DNA of 61,236 nucleotides from Clostridiales bacterium GWF2_38_85 (GTDB lineage: Bacteria; Bacillota; Clostridia; Oscillospirales; CAG-382). The stretch covers positions 100,361 through 161,596 of the forward strand of contig MGOY01000036.1 of NCBI GenBank assembly GCA_001797275.1, in the 5' to 3' direction. A program made the position numbers and the translations under genes. Positions 9,287-17,079 of the stretch are shown piece by piece. The notes below the pieces were generated by a model, which saw only the letters and a program-made list of their open reading frames with translations, did no database searches and was not told the DNA's origin. The number at the start of each line of letters is the position of its first letter. Position 1 is the stretch's first letter.

Positions 9287-10414
9287 TTAAATTATCACCG
9301 GTGATTTTATGCAGGCCTGTCCGCCCTGTTTGGGTGTTTTATCAGCCAGTGCCATGATATCATCTGCTCTCTCAGACAGCAGAAACTGCTTCTGTGCAAT
9401 AAGCGGCAGCTTTTTGTAATGAGCAGGCTTTGCAAGTACAGGCATAGCTTGTGTGTTCAGCTCGTTTAATATATTCAGCTTTACCCGATTTGCCGCAAGC
9501 AGCATTGTGTATCTTGGTAGCCGCTTTGCCATACGCATATCGGCACCGATGAAACTGTGCAGAACCGCTCGCCTGATTTTTGCATGTGTGTCGGTAAGTG
9601 CTGATGCGGATTTATATAACTCTTCAAGGTTGGTCGCTTTTACAGCGGCCTTTTTTATTCTGACCGCAAAATCGTCGGTCATATCGTAAATTCTAAGATA
9701 GTCCTTTATTTCCATCATCCTCAGCTTTGCGATTATCGCAAGCTCAAGGTTTTTCATTGCTCTCATTTCCGCATTGCCAAACTGCTCCGCGGAATACAGC
9801 GGCAGCTCAGAGAGCATCTCTTCCCTGCTCATGGCTCTGATAACCGATGCCGATAAAAATTCATGGTTGCGTTTTATCGGAAAATAGCTGATTTTGTCAC
9901 CGCCGGCAATCATATATTCGATGCCGAGGATGTTATTCGGTTTTATCAGAAGCTCTGCTTTGTCGCTGCCCAGCAGCTGTCTTACATACTCCTGTCTTGC
10001 TTGCGGATATGAAAGACTGCCTTTCTCATTGAGCATTATTCTTATTTCATCTTGAGTTGATGGTTTTATTAACAATCTCACCAGCTCCTCAAGTCCATCA
10101 TTCTCAGCTCCGAATACAAGGGTTGGTATTCCAAGCATAGTTGCAATATGTACCCCCGATGCTGCAAAATCCCTTGCGCCAAGCGATGAATAAGGGTATG
10201 GCAGCTCAAGCACAATATCTGCGCCCTCTCTGACCGCCGCCTCCGCACGGATGTATTTGTCAGCAATAGCACACTCACCACGCTGTACGGTTGTACCCGA
10301 CATAATACAGATGACAGTATCGAAGCTTTGCTTCATTATTTCCATCTGATATTTATGTCCCTTGTGGAACGGATTGTATTCGCAGATTACTGCGCAGGTT
10401 GTTTTGTCTTGCAT
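9287..10414 (-). CDS. tmcAL: tRNA(Met) cytidine acetate ligase
   Basis: This 375-residue protein begins with the nucleotidyltransferase signature CEYNPFHKGHKYQ, where the HxGH motif is at about residues 17-20. It continues with the family runs SGTTVQRGE, ADKYIRAEAA and ADIVLELPYPYSSLGARDFA. The former name was YlbM. TmcAL activates acetate with ATP to acetylate the wobble cytidine of elongator tRNA-Met. Acetate kinase lies divergently next to it, though a functional link is only suggestive. The start at 10414 fits the family N-terminus, but no clear Shine-Dalgarno site precedes it. A perfect GGAGGT lies about 70 nt upstream. It converges with the helicase cassette. Confidence 0.9.
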   Translation of the reverse strand: MQDKTTCAVICEYNPFHKGHKYQMEIMKQSFDTVICIMSGTTVQRGECAIADKYIRAEAAVREGADIVLELPYPYSSLGARDFAASGVHIATMLGIPTLVFGAENDGLEELVRLLIKPSTQDEIRIMLNEKGSLSYPQARQEYVRQLLGSDKAELLIKPNNILGIEYMIAGGDKISYFPIKRNHEFLSASVIRAMSREEMLSELPLYSAEQFGNAEMRAMKNLELAIIAKLRMMEIKDYLRIYDMTDDFAVRIKKAAVKATNLEELYKSASALTDTHAKIRRAVLHSFIGADMRMAKRLPRYTMLLAANRVKLNILNELNTQAMPVLAKPAHYKKLPLIAQKQFLLSERADDIMALADKTPKQGGQACIKSPVII

Positions 10415-10525
10415 AAATTATTGCATGATTCTGCACAACATTCCATATATGGGCATTTGGAACCGTTTAAACAGAATCCGCTTACCTCCGTTATTAAATT
10501 CTTAGTTTATATAATGCAAAAAGTC

Positions 10526-10554
10526 TTGCAAATCAAAAAGAAAAGTGATATATT
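10526..10554 (+). promoter_or_regulatory. Likely sigma-A promoter of ackA
   Basis: TTGCAA at 10526-10531 and TATATT at 10549-10554 are separated by exactly 17 nt. Transcription from here would give an ackA leader of about 185 nt. Confidence 0.6.
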
Positions 10555-10560
10555 ATATAT

Positions 10561-10701
10561 GCTGTATTTTTAACACAGCTAATTTTTTATGAATAATAAT
10601 ATCCTCCACACCCTACCGAGTAAAATTAGTAATAACAATTTTGTGGAGGCACGCGCGAATATATTACGATTTCTTATTTTTTCACGCTACAAAATTATTA
10701 T
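10561..10701 (+). promoter_or_regulatory. Structured 5' leader of ackA
   Basis: The leader holds three inverted repeats. GCTGT and ACAGC (10561-10580) form a short hairpin. CCTCCACA (10603-10610) pairs perfectly with TGTGGAGG (10642-10649). An AACAATTTTGT-type arm (about 10631-10643) pairs with ACAAAATTATTAT (about 10689-10701). The second and third overlap, so the structures are mutually exclusive. It matches no riboswitch class I know. Confidence 0.5.
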
Positions 10702-10745
10702 ATACAAAATATCAAAAAAGGTCAAGTAATGGAGGACAAATTCTA

Positions 10746-11948
10746 ATGTATGTATTGGTCATCAATGCAGGCAGCTCATCACTGAAGTATCAGCTGTTTG
10801 ATATGGCAACCGAAGAGGTGTTTGCCAAAGGATTATGCGACAGAATCGCTATTGACGGTATCTTAACACACCAAACCAAAGGTAAAGAAAAATATATTAA
10901 ATCAATCGCTATGCCGAACCATTCCAAAGCTATCGAAGCAGTTCTTAAGATACTTTGTGACAAGGAGTTCGGCTGTATTGATGATTTGTCGCAAATAATT
11001 GCGTGCGGACACAGAATCGTGCATGGCGGTGAGTGGCTGACACAGTCGGTGCTTGTAAATGACAGAGTTATCGAAGACCTCGAAAAATGCCGTTCGATTG
11101 CACCGCTTCACACCGGTCCGCATCTTATGGGACTTCGCGGATGTATGGAAAATATGCCGACAACTCCACAGGTGCTTGTCATTGATACAGCATATCATCA
11201 GTCAATGCCTGCGCACGCATATATGTATCCGATCCCGTATGCGCTTTATGAAAAATACAAAATCCGTCGCTACGGATTCCACGGCACCTCGCACAGATAT
11301 GTTGCCACAAAAGCAATCGAATATCTTGGTAAACCTGCGGAAGATACAAAAATTATCACCTGCCATCTTGGCAACGGTTCATCAATAAGCGCCATACTCG
11401 GTGGTAAAGTTATAGATACAAGTATGGGATTTACACCACTCGAAGGCGTCATAATGGGTTCAAGATCGGGTGATATCGATCCTGCAATCGTTCCATTCAT
11501 CATGGAGAAGGAAAACATACCGGCATCTGAAATGGGTGAATGGTTAAACAAGAAATGTGGATTACTTGGGGTTTCGGGTGTTTCAAGCGATCTTCGTGAT
11601 ATTGATGCTGCAATCAAAGCCGGAAACGAGCGTGCTAAGCTTGCATTTGATATCCTCTGTTATGATATCAAAAAATACATCGGTGCATATACAGCTGCAC
11701 TTAATGGACTTGATGCAATTGTATTTACAGCCGGTATCGGTGAAAATAATGTTTCGGTACGTTATGACTCATTAAAAGACCTTGAATTCTTCGGTATAAA
11801 GATTGACAAAGAAAAGAATGAAAATTTCCGCTCAATGTCTGATCCAGTCGACATCTCTACAGCAGATTCCAAGGTCCGCATCTATGTTATACCCACCAAC
11901 GAAGAGCTTGTTATCGCAAGAGATACAATGGCTATCGTCAGCAAATAA
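10746..11948 (+). CDS. ackA: Acetate kinase
   Basis: This is a 400-residue acetate kinase (acetyl phosphate + ADP to acetate + ATP), cytoplasmic, and the ATP-yielding end of mixed-acid fermentation. Characteristic runs are NAGSSSLKYQ at the N-terminus, GHRIVHGGE, HLGNGSSISA, DTSMGFTPLEG, GSRSGDIDP and TAGIGENN; length is typical. A longer in-frame extension from 10641 exists, but the ATG at 10746 is preceded by GGAGG at a suitable distance and gives the normal N-terminus. Phosphotransacetylase, the usual partner, is not adjacent. A strong terminator follows directly. Confidence 0.97.
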   Translation: MYVLVINAGSSSLKYQLFDMATEEVFAKGLCDRIAIDGILTHQTKGKEKYIKSIAMPNHSKAIEAVLKILCDKEFGCIDDLSQIIACGHRIVHGGEWLTQSVLVNDRVIEDLEKCRSIAPLHTGPHLMGLRGCMENMPTTPQVLVIDTAYHQSMPAHAYMYPIPYALYEKYKIRRYGFHGTSHRYVATKAIEYLGKPAEDTKIITCHLGNGSSISAILGGKVIDTSMGFTPLEGVIMGSRSGDIDPAIVPFIMEKENIPASEMGEWLNKKCGLLGVSGVSSDLRDIDAAIKAGNERAKLAFDILCYDIKKYIGAYTAALNGLDAIVFTAGIGENNVSVRYDSLKDLEFFGIKIDKEKNENFRSMSDPVDISTADSKVRIYVIPTNEELVIARDTMAIVSK

Positions 11949-11950
11949 TA

Positions 11951-12259
11951 CTAATCTCTCATAAAACACACATCGGGAGCAGAAAATCTGCTCCCGATGT
12001 GTGTTTTTGATGCTTCATCCCAATCCTTTTCAACAATTTTATTACCGAAATTAAATGAGAAGAAATAAAAATCTGTTCCTGTTATGTATTTTTCCATATC
12101 AGGCGTCGATATATCTATATGCCGGACAACAAAGGAATAAAGCACAGCATTGTACTGCACTGTTCCGCCGTCAGCTAACATTTTTGTGGGTATAGGTGTT
12201 AGTAAAACAACCAACAGTATTATAATAATTATAATCCTCTCTCGCATTTTCTTTTTCAT
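11951..12259 (-). CDS. Small exported or membrane-anchored protein of unknown function
   Basis: The protein is 102 residues from the ATG at 12259; an upstream in-frame ATG at 12271 abuts the AAGGA site and is less likely. The N-terminus is basic (KKKMRER), followed by an isoleucine/leucine-rich segment (IIIIIILLVVLLTPIPTK) that is a signal peptide or single membrane anchor. The sequence PTKMLADGGTVQYNAVLYS follows and the remainder is polar. It resembles short lipoprotein-like hypotheticals common in Clostridia, but I cannot assign a function. The last ~15 codons are supplied by the perfect ackA terminator hairpin, so the true C-terminus may have been extended over it. Confidence 0.6.
   Translation of the reverse strand: MKKKMRERIIIIIILLVVLLTPIPTKMLADGGTVQYNAVLYSFVVRHIDISTPDMEKYITGTDFYFFSFNFGNKIVEKDWDEASKTHIGSRFSAPDVCFMRD
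11964..12006. terminator. Perfect 20-bp hairpin, ackA terminator
   Basis: Arms 11964-11983 and 11987-12006 are perfectly complementary (AAACACACATCGGGAGCAGA), with an AAA loop. In the plus direction the stem ends in a T run. It lies inside the last codons of the opposite-strand ORF, so it may serve both genes. Confidence 0.85.
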
Positions 12260-12329
12260 GCCTATATTCATTCCTTATACTAATTCGAATTATAATAAAC
12301 AACAAACGAATTCAACCCAGCGTTGTATT

Positions 12330-12968
12330 TTAATAATACATGCTATCTAATATGAATTTCTGATTAGCTGCATCAATATCAGAGTATTGTTGCAAATCAT
12401 TTCCGTCATTCATTCCACTTCCCGGACTCATTTCTATATCCAATACATAATTATAATTACTGCATTTTGAAAGAAGACTATATGTACCATCTGTATTTTT
12501 ACGATATCGGAATATTTGGCCGCTTGTTCCGTCATCATGCCAAATCCACGCGTCTGTCCCTGAACTTGTAGAACTGCCGATAATACTCAATAATTTACCG
12601 CTATTTACATCTTGAATTTTATAATTTCCGTTGCCTATATAGATGAATAACCAATCTTGAGCCGCAGTATTATTATAAGGAAATTGTTGTATAATAGTGC
12701 CGTCTCCCGTTGCGGAATTTTCAACATCCAAATATTTTCCGCTGAGATATGATTTTATATTATATGTTCGTTCCGGAATTTTTGTATTTGCAGCAAGTTG
12801 CAAAACAAATTTTTGATCATCCGTACCATTGTCATAATATTGTTGAAGGTTATTGGTATCCGTTATGTCTAAAACATAGTTGTATAAACTGGCTTTTGTT
12901 AGAAAACTAAACGTTCCATCATCATTTTCGCGTATGTGAAATTTCTGACCTGTTGAGCCATCGTATTG
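12330..12968 (-). pseudogene. Ricin-lectin 3' part cut off by an in-frame TGA
   Basis: This is the downstream continuation, in the same frame, of the secreted SpoIID-like gene. It completes one ricin-type beta-trefoil domain (QYDGSTGQKF, NYVLDI, LQQYYDNGTDDQKFVL). It then encodes a second whole domain (YNIKSYLSGKYLDVEN, QDWLFIYIGNGNYKI, AWIWHDDGTSGQIF, LQQYSD). It would be translated only by reading through the TGA at 12969-12971, or from an internal start for which I see no ribosome site. Such domains bind carbohydrate and usually tether secreted proteins to glycans. Confidence 0.7.
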
Positions 12969-14534
12969 TCATATCCAGGCATTAGCCCCTGCAGCTGAAG
13001 AGTTAGCATCAATACTCAAATATTTGCCACTGTTTATATCTTTTATAATATACTCACCATTTCCTATATGAACAATTAACCATTCTTGATATGCTGTATT
13101 TGTATCATAAGTTGCTTGTATTACATTTGTTGTATTTCCAGTTGCACCACCCGATACAGTAAGATACTTTCCGCTTTGAACACATCTAATATTATATACT
13201 TTCCCACTGACGAGTTTATTTACAGTAACAGAAGTAAAGATATTAACTATACCAGTAGTTGGATTATTGTATGCAGAATTATTATAGTAATAATGAATAA
13301 TATATTGCCATGAATATCCAAGGTCAGCAAGATATTTTGCATTATATTGTCTTAAAATACCGCTGTTCTGAGTATCCGACGCTGGATATGAATATGTACC
13401 TTGATACCATGGCATATAAAAATATCCGTAAGTACTTTTGACACCAATATTGCGAATTGTATTTACATAATTTCTTATTGTTTGTGGAATATTATCTTCA
13501 GAATCATTAGGATCATAAGCTACATCATGATTAGCAAGTATATCACAGCCTTGAGCGTCACGAAAATTACCAAGGTAACACCACCATGAAGTCATTTTAG
13601 CAGCCATTGCTTGAGCAATAATTACATCAGAGTCCCAAAAAACTCCACCTGCGTCAGGTTGTCCTACTTCATTAAAAGTAACATTTTCATAAAATAGACT
13701 GAAGTCAACATCATAATATGCAGATGCTTCAGGAATTAAATCTGATTTATTGGGATCGTATCCAGCTAAAATATGGAAAGGCTCAATATTACTTCCGTTT
13801 ATAAATCCTGTCACTTGTACAGTTTTAGTATTATTAATTTTTATATTTGTATTATTATCCAATAAACTTAAAGATCTATCTGAATAATCAGATATTGCAT
13901 CTTCAACTGGATATGTTCCTTTAAAATCTTCTAAAAGTTCTATTGGACAACCACAAGTGACTCCAACTCCCCAATTTCCATTATCATTAACTAATAAAAC
14001 GAGCTTGTAATTTATGCCATCAAAGTAATATTTACTCTTTTCGTGTACATTAATATCATATCCGATCATGTAGCACTCATAACTGGTATCATTATTTTGA
14101 TAATTTTCAAGCTCTCGATATTTAGGAGCGTAACAATTATCTACTTTATCAATTGATATAATTTTTAGTGATGAAATGTTTAATATTCCTCTATGATTTT
14201 TTTGATTATCTTCATTTGTAACAAAACTTAAATAGGTTTCTCTTAAGCTAGGAATATAATATGAAGCCCAAGAACTCCAATCTCCTTTATCTATACTCTT
14301 GCAGTAATTATAAATCATTTTTTTGCTATCAGTAAGGATATTATAATTTAATGCCGGAAGTTCTACTTTTTGTGTGTCTGAGTTTTCAATGGGGTCAAAA
14401 GAATTTGTAAAAGAATTTTTGTATTCTTGAGATACTGTATTAAATGCCTGTACGCTAATGGTTTGTAAAACTATAATTAATAATAAAGTAAGTATTAAAT
14501 ATAACCTTAAATAATGATTTTTAAATTTTAACAT
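12969..14534 (-). CDS. Secreted SpoIID-like protein with truncated C-terminal ricin lectin domain
   Basis: The 521-residue product begins with a signal peptide (hydrophobic LYLILTLLLIIVLQTISVQA, cleavage near residue 30). Residues about 45-200 form an unassigned domain. About 215-430 resemble the SpoIID/LytB fold, with DVIIAQAMAAKMTSWW near the middle and LADLGYSWQYIIHYYYNNS near its end. From about 448 a ricin-type beta-trefoil starts (YNIRCVQSGKYLTVSG, QEWLIVHIGNGEYII). The frame stops at a TGA in codon 522 exactly where the second ricin repeat has Trp. Without it the protein would be 734 residues. SD AAAGGAG precedes the ATG well. It may act on or bind cell-wall or host glycans; the SpoIID assignment is tentative. 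Confidence 0.65.
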   Translation of the reverse strand: MLKFKNHYLRLYLILTLLLIIVLQTISVQAFNTVSQEYKNSFTNSFDPIENSDTQKVELPALNYNILTDSKKMIYNYCKSIDKGDWSSWASYYIPSLRETYLSFVTNEDNQKNHRGILNISSLKIISIDKVDNCYAPKYRELENYQNNDTSYECYMIGYDINVHEKSKYYFDGINYKLVLLVNDNGNWGVGVTCGCPIELLEDFKGTYPVEDAISDYSDRSLSLLDNNTNIKINNTKTVQVTGFINGSNIEPFHILAGYDPNKSDLIPEASAYYDVDFSLFYENVTFNEVGQPDAGGVFWDSDVIIAQAMAAKMTSWWCYLGNFRDAQGCDILANHDVAYDPNDSEDNIPQTIRNYVNTIRNIGVKSTYGYFYMPWYQGTYSYPASDTQNSGILRQYNAKYLADLGYSWQYIIHYYYNNSAYNNPTTGIVNIFTSVTVNKLVSGKVYNIRCVQSGKYLTVSGGATGNTTNVIQATYDTNTAYQEWLIVHIGNGEYIIKDINSGKYLSIDANSSAAGANAWI

Positions 14535-14832
14535 GATTTTCTCCTTTAATTTTTATTTTGATTTCTTATTTTAAAGTGATTATGGAGGAATAGAATAAAG
14601 CAACATCAATCAAAATACCACAGAAAATACCGCCTTATATTTCACATTAATACAATGTGTCTCATATAATGTACCATTATATTCTATTATTGTCAATAAA
14701 TATTATTAAAAAATATATAAAAAAGAATATACTATGTAAGTATACTCTCTTTATAAAGGATTATTGTCATTGAATGTAGTAGTAAGGTTTAAAAATCCTA
14801 TTGTTGTGTTGTTTTAATTAGAATAGATTTAG
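14535..14832. other. AT-rich intergenic region, nothing recognised
   Basis: About 300 nt between the sigma-factor partner gene and the SpoIID-like gene, both on the minus strand. It is very AT-rich, with no open frame, no convincing terminator and no clear promoter spacing. It presumably holds the promoter of the SpoIID-like gene. Confidence 0.4.
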
Positions 14833-16365
14833 TTATTTTATTGATGTTTCTGGAATACTTTTTTCTGACACATTAGATTCAAACGGACCTTTTAATATAA
14901 TAACTTCTCCTTGCCCATAGATAACATTATCAGTAATCCATGAGCCATAATCTGCGTACTCCTTGGATAAATTATATAGTAAAACATTAAATACTTGTTT
15001 TTTCAAATTAAAATCAATAATTACCTCCACAGTATGTTTTGTATCAAAAACACCTAAGCCTTCCCAAATGTTCACTAGTCCGAATTTTCCGTCAGGACTT
15101 GTTTTCATTGTTACTGAATAGTATATATCCGGTGTTGACGGTTGGTGATTTAAAGTGAATACTATTTCTCCTGTCATTAAATCTATTATATTATTTGAAT
15201 CAATATAATATCTGATACCATTTTCGCCAAAATCCTTTTCGCTTCTATAACTGAATGCACTGACATCAGATGATAATATGAACTCTTCACCAGTAAAAAT
15301 GTTCTTTCGTATAAGATCATAAGTCGATTCTGAACTATATGCTTTGTAATTATCGTCTCCTGTTTCCCAAAATACTCCAGTGTGTATTTTGGAATAAAGA
15401 ATATTCTCATTATCTATCCACTTTATAAATCCGCAATTTTGTGCAAACGAATCCATTCCAAATGGATATCTCTCAATATGAGTAGAGATAATTTCTTTTT
15501 TATCTAAATCATAATAATATTCTATGGTTTTGCTTATATCCTCCTTATTTGAAGAAAAATATATTTTGCTACCATCAGGACTGATAAATTTATTTGCTAA
15601 TTCCTCATTTGTATAGTATGAAGTTATTTTATCTTTAAATGAATTGTCAGCTTCATTCAACCAATCATAAACCGTATCGGTATTTATATCATAAAAAACA
15701 ATATTTGTTGTTTTGTCAAGGTATAATTGAACTAACATTAAACCTTCGTGATTTGGTATTGCTGATATTACACAGTGTTCGTATGAACTGTTTTCAGAAA
15801 GATAATATGGGAAAGTATTAACATAATATTTGTTATCATCAATAATGTAATCTGTCTCTATCTTAAAGGTTTTCTCGTTATATTTAATTAATTTATAAAC
15901 CTTTCGACATTCCATCATTCTAAATTTATCATCATATAGAGAGTAATAATAACTATTATTGTCTTTTATAGTTATTATATAATTATCATGCACAGAATAG
16001 CTATCGAAATATTTTTCAAAATCATAACTTCCTTTATAAATTCCTTGTTTTATCTGTTCAATTTGATTTATATTAAATGAATCAGGTATAGTTTCAGATG
16101 TATTTAAAGATTCTGTCTCTGATATATCTAATGATTCCGTATCTGATGTTAATTGTGAATTTGCTTGATAATTATTAGCTCCAAAGTTAAAGGAGAGTGG
16201 AATTACGATACCTAAGCATAGAAGTACACATGCTGCATATAATGCGATTTGCCCAAATAGCTGTTTATTATTTGGGAAAAAAGCGTTTCTACGTGCTTCC
16301 ATTTTTTTTATAGTCTTCTTTTTTAAATCATCAGTGGGGATGAAGTTATTATATAATTGTTTCAT
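14833..16365 (-). CDS. Membrane-anchored putative anti-sigma factor with large extracytoplasmic domain
   Basis: This 510-residue protein has a short basic cytoplasmic N-terminus (DDLKKKTIKKMEARRNAF) and one membrane segment at about 37-60 (IALYAACVLLCLGIVIPLSF). A serine/threonine/glutamate-rich linker follows, then about 400 residues of beta-rich, tyrosine-rich sequence resembling a propeller of DPDG/SPDG-type blades (SPDGSKIYFSSN, SPDGKFGLVN). It lies 27 nt behind an ECF sigma gene. That context and topology suggest it holds the sigma factor at the membrane and senses an external signal. No zinc-binding HxxxCxxC anti-sigma motif is visible, so this role is inferred. Confidence 0.6.
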   Translation of the reverse strand: MKQLYNNFIPTDDLKKKTIKKMEARRNAFFPNNKQLFGQIALYAACVLLCLGIVIPLSFNFGANNYQANSQLTSDTESLDISETESLNTSETIPDSFNINQIEQIKQGIYKGSYDFEKYFDSYSVHDNYIITIKDNNSYYYSLYDDKFRMMECRKVYKLIKYNEKTFKIETDYIIDDNKYYVNTFPYYLSENSSYEHCVISAIPNHEGLMLVQLYLDKTTNIVFYDINTDTVYDWLNEADNSFKDKITSYYTNEELANKFISPDGSKIYFSSNKEDISKTIEYYYDLDKKEIISTHIERYPFGMDSFAQNCGFIKWIDNENILYSKIHTGVFWETGDDNYKAYSSESTYDLIRKNIFTGEEFILSSDVSAFSYRSEKDFGENGIRYYIDSNNIIDLMTGEIVFTLNHQPSTPDIYYSVTMKTSPDGKFGLVNIWEGLGVFDTKHTVEVIIDFNLKKQVFNVLLYNLSKEYADYGSWITDNVIYGQGEVIILKGPFESNVSEKSIPETSIK

Positions 16366-16396
16366 AATGATATATGATTAAAGAAAATTTAATCAT
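16349..16396 (-). CDS. Possible 15-codon coupling ORF with hairpin before the anti-sigma gene
   Basis: GGGAGG at the end of the sigma gene is followed by an ATG that overlaps the sigma stop (ATGA, 16393-16396). It opens a 15-codon frame, MIKFSLIIYHYETII, which ends 17 nt inside the anti-sigma gene in another frame. The same DNA forms a perfect 11-bp hairpin, ATATGATTAAA with its complement, loop TTTTC. The arrangement separates the only good ribosome site from the anti-sigma ATG at 16365. Confidence 0.4.
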   Translation of the reverse strand: MIKFSLIIYHYETII

Positions 16397-16923
16397 ATTA
16401 TCCTCCCTTCGCTATTAGTAATCTGAATTCTTAACTTTTCGCGCCCTCTTTTTAAGCGCTGACAAACTGACGGTACGCTTATTTTTAAAGTTTTTGCGAT
16501 TTCATTAGCAGACTGTTCCTCGATATAATATAAGTGCATAACATCTTTATATTTATTAGGCAAGGCCCATAATTTACTCAGTAAATCACTATCTGACTCT
16601 GATACTATATTGTATGTAAGGTTGTTTTCAATTTTTGATAAAGGAATATAGCTATGTCTTTTACGTTCACGATAAATATTGATACATTCGTTTATGGCAC
16701 ATCTTATAAACCACGCTTTTTCGCTATTAAAATCTTTAAATTTTGGTGAATATTTAACGTATTTTAGAAATGTATTTTGAAACGCATCATCAACAGCCGA
16801 AGCATCAATGCTTATTAGGTGAGATATGCAAATTTTATATACCATATCTGCATGTCGATTAACTAATTCTTCATCTGTTATTTCCCTATAAATCTCCATG
16901 GTTCTCATACAAATTTCATTCAT
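16393..16923 (-). CDS. ECF-type RNA polymerase sigma factor
   Basis: This 176-residue sigma-70 family protein has region 2 from about 15-90 (DAFQNTFLKY and EKAWFIRCAINECINIYRERKR). Region 4 is at about 120-165 (LPNKYKDVMHLYYIEEQSANEIAKTL, then the helix-turn-helix SVPSVCQRLKRGREKLR). It would direct RNA polymerase to a small regulon, with its activity set by the adjacent membrane protein. The start is uncertain: ATGs at 16923, 16908 and 16899 are all in frame and none has a strong ribosome site. I found no convincing ECF autoregulatory promoter upstream. Known: the two-domain ECF architecture. Inferred: pairing with the downstream gene. Confidence 0.88.
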   Translation of the reverse strand: MNEICMRTMEIYREITDEELVNRHADMVYKICISHLISIDASAVDDAFQNTFLKYVKYSPKFKDFNSEKAWFIRCAINECINIYRERKRHSYIPLSKIENNLTYNIVSESDSDLLSKLWALPNKYKDVMHLYYIEEQSANEIAKTLKISVPSVCQRLKRGREKLRIQITNSEGRII

Positions 16924-17050
16924 TATTACTGAAACAAAACTTGTTTTCCTTTTCTACAATAAAACATAAAATTTCATTGCCTCTATATATAAAACGGATT
17001 TTGAAGGTGTTATATGACAAAATATAAATATTTTTATAAAAAATATTTTA

Positions 17051-17071
17051 GGGCAGATTTTTTATCCGCCC
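17051..17071 (-). terminator. Terminator of the GH27 gene
   Basis: On the minus strand GGGCGGAT and ATCTGCCC pair through one G-U pair around a short A-rich loop, 9 nt after the GH27 stop. An AT-rich stretch with a T run follows. Confidence 0.6.
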
Positions 17072-17079
17072 CTTTGAAA

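Noticed and set aside
12969-12971. UGA read as tryptophan throughout the genome (code 4 or 25)
   Set aside because: TGA is a normal stop for several intact genes here, such as the BrxD-like gene, the first helicase, rnhA's neighbour and pgeF, so the TGA in the lectin gene is a local event.
16924-17079. Autoregulatory ECF promoter before the sigma gene
   Set aside because: AACACC and CGTTTT occur, but their spacing is several bases shorter than in known ECF promoters.
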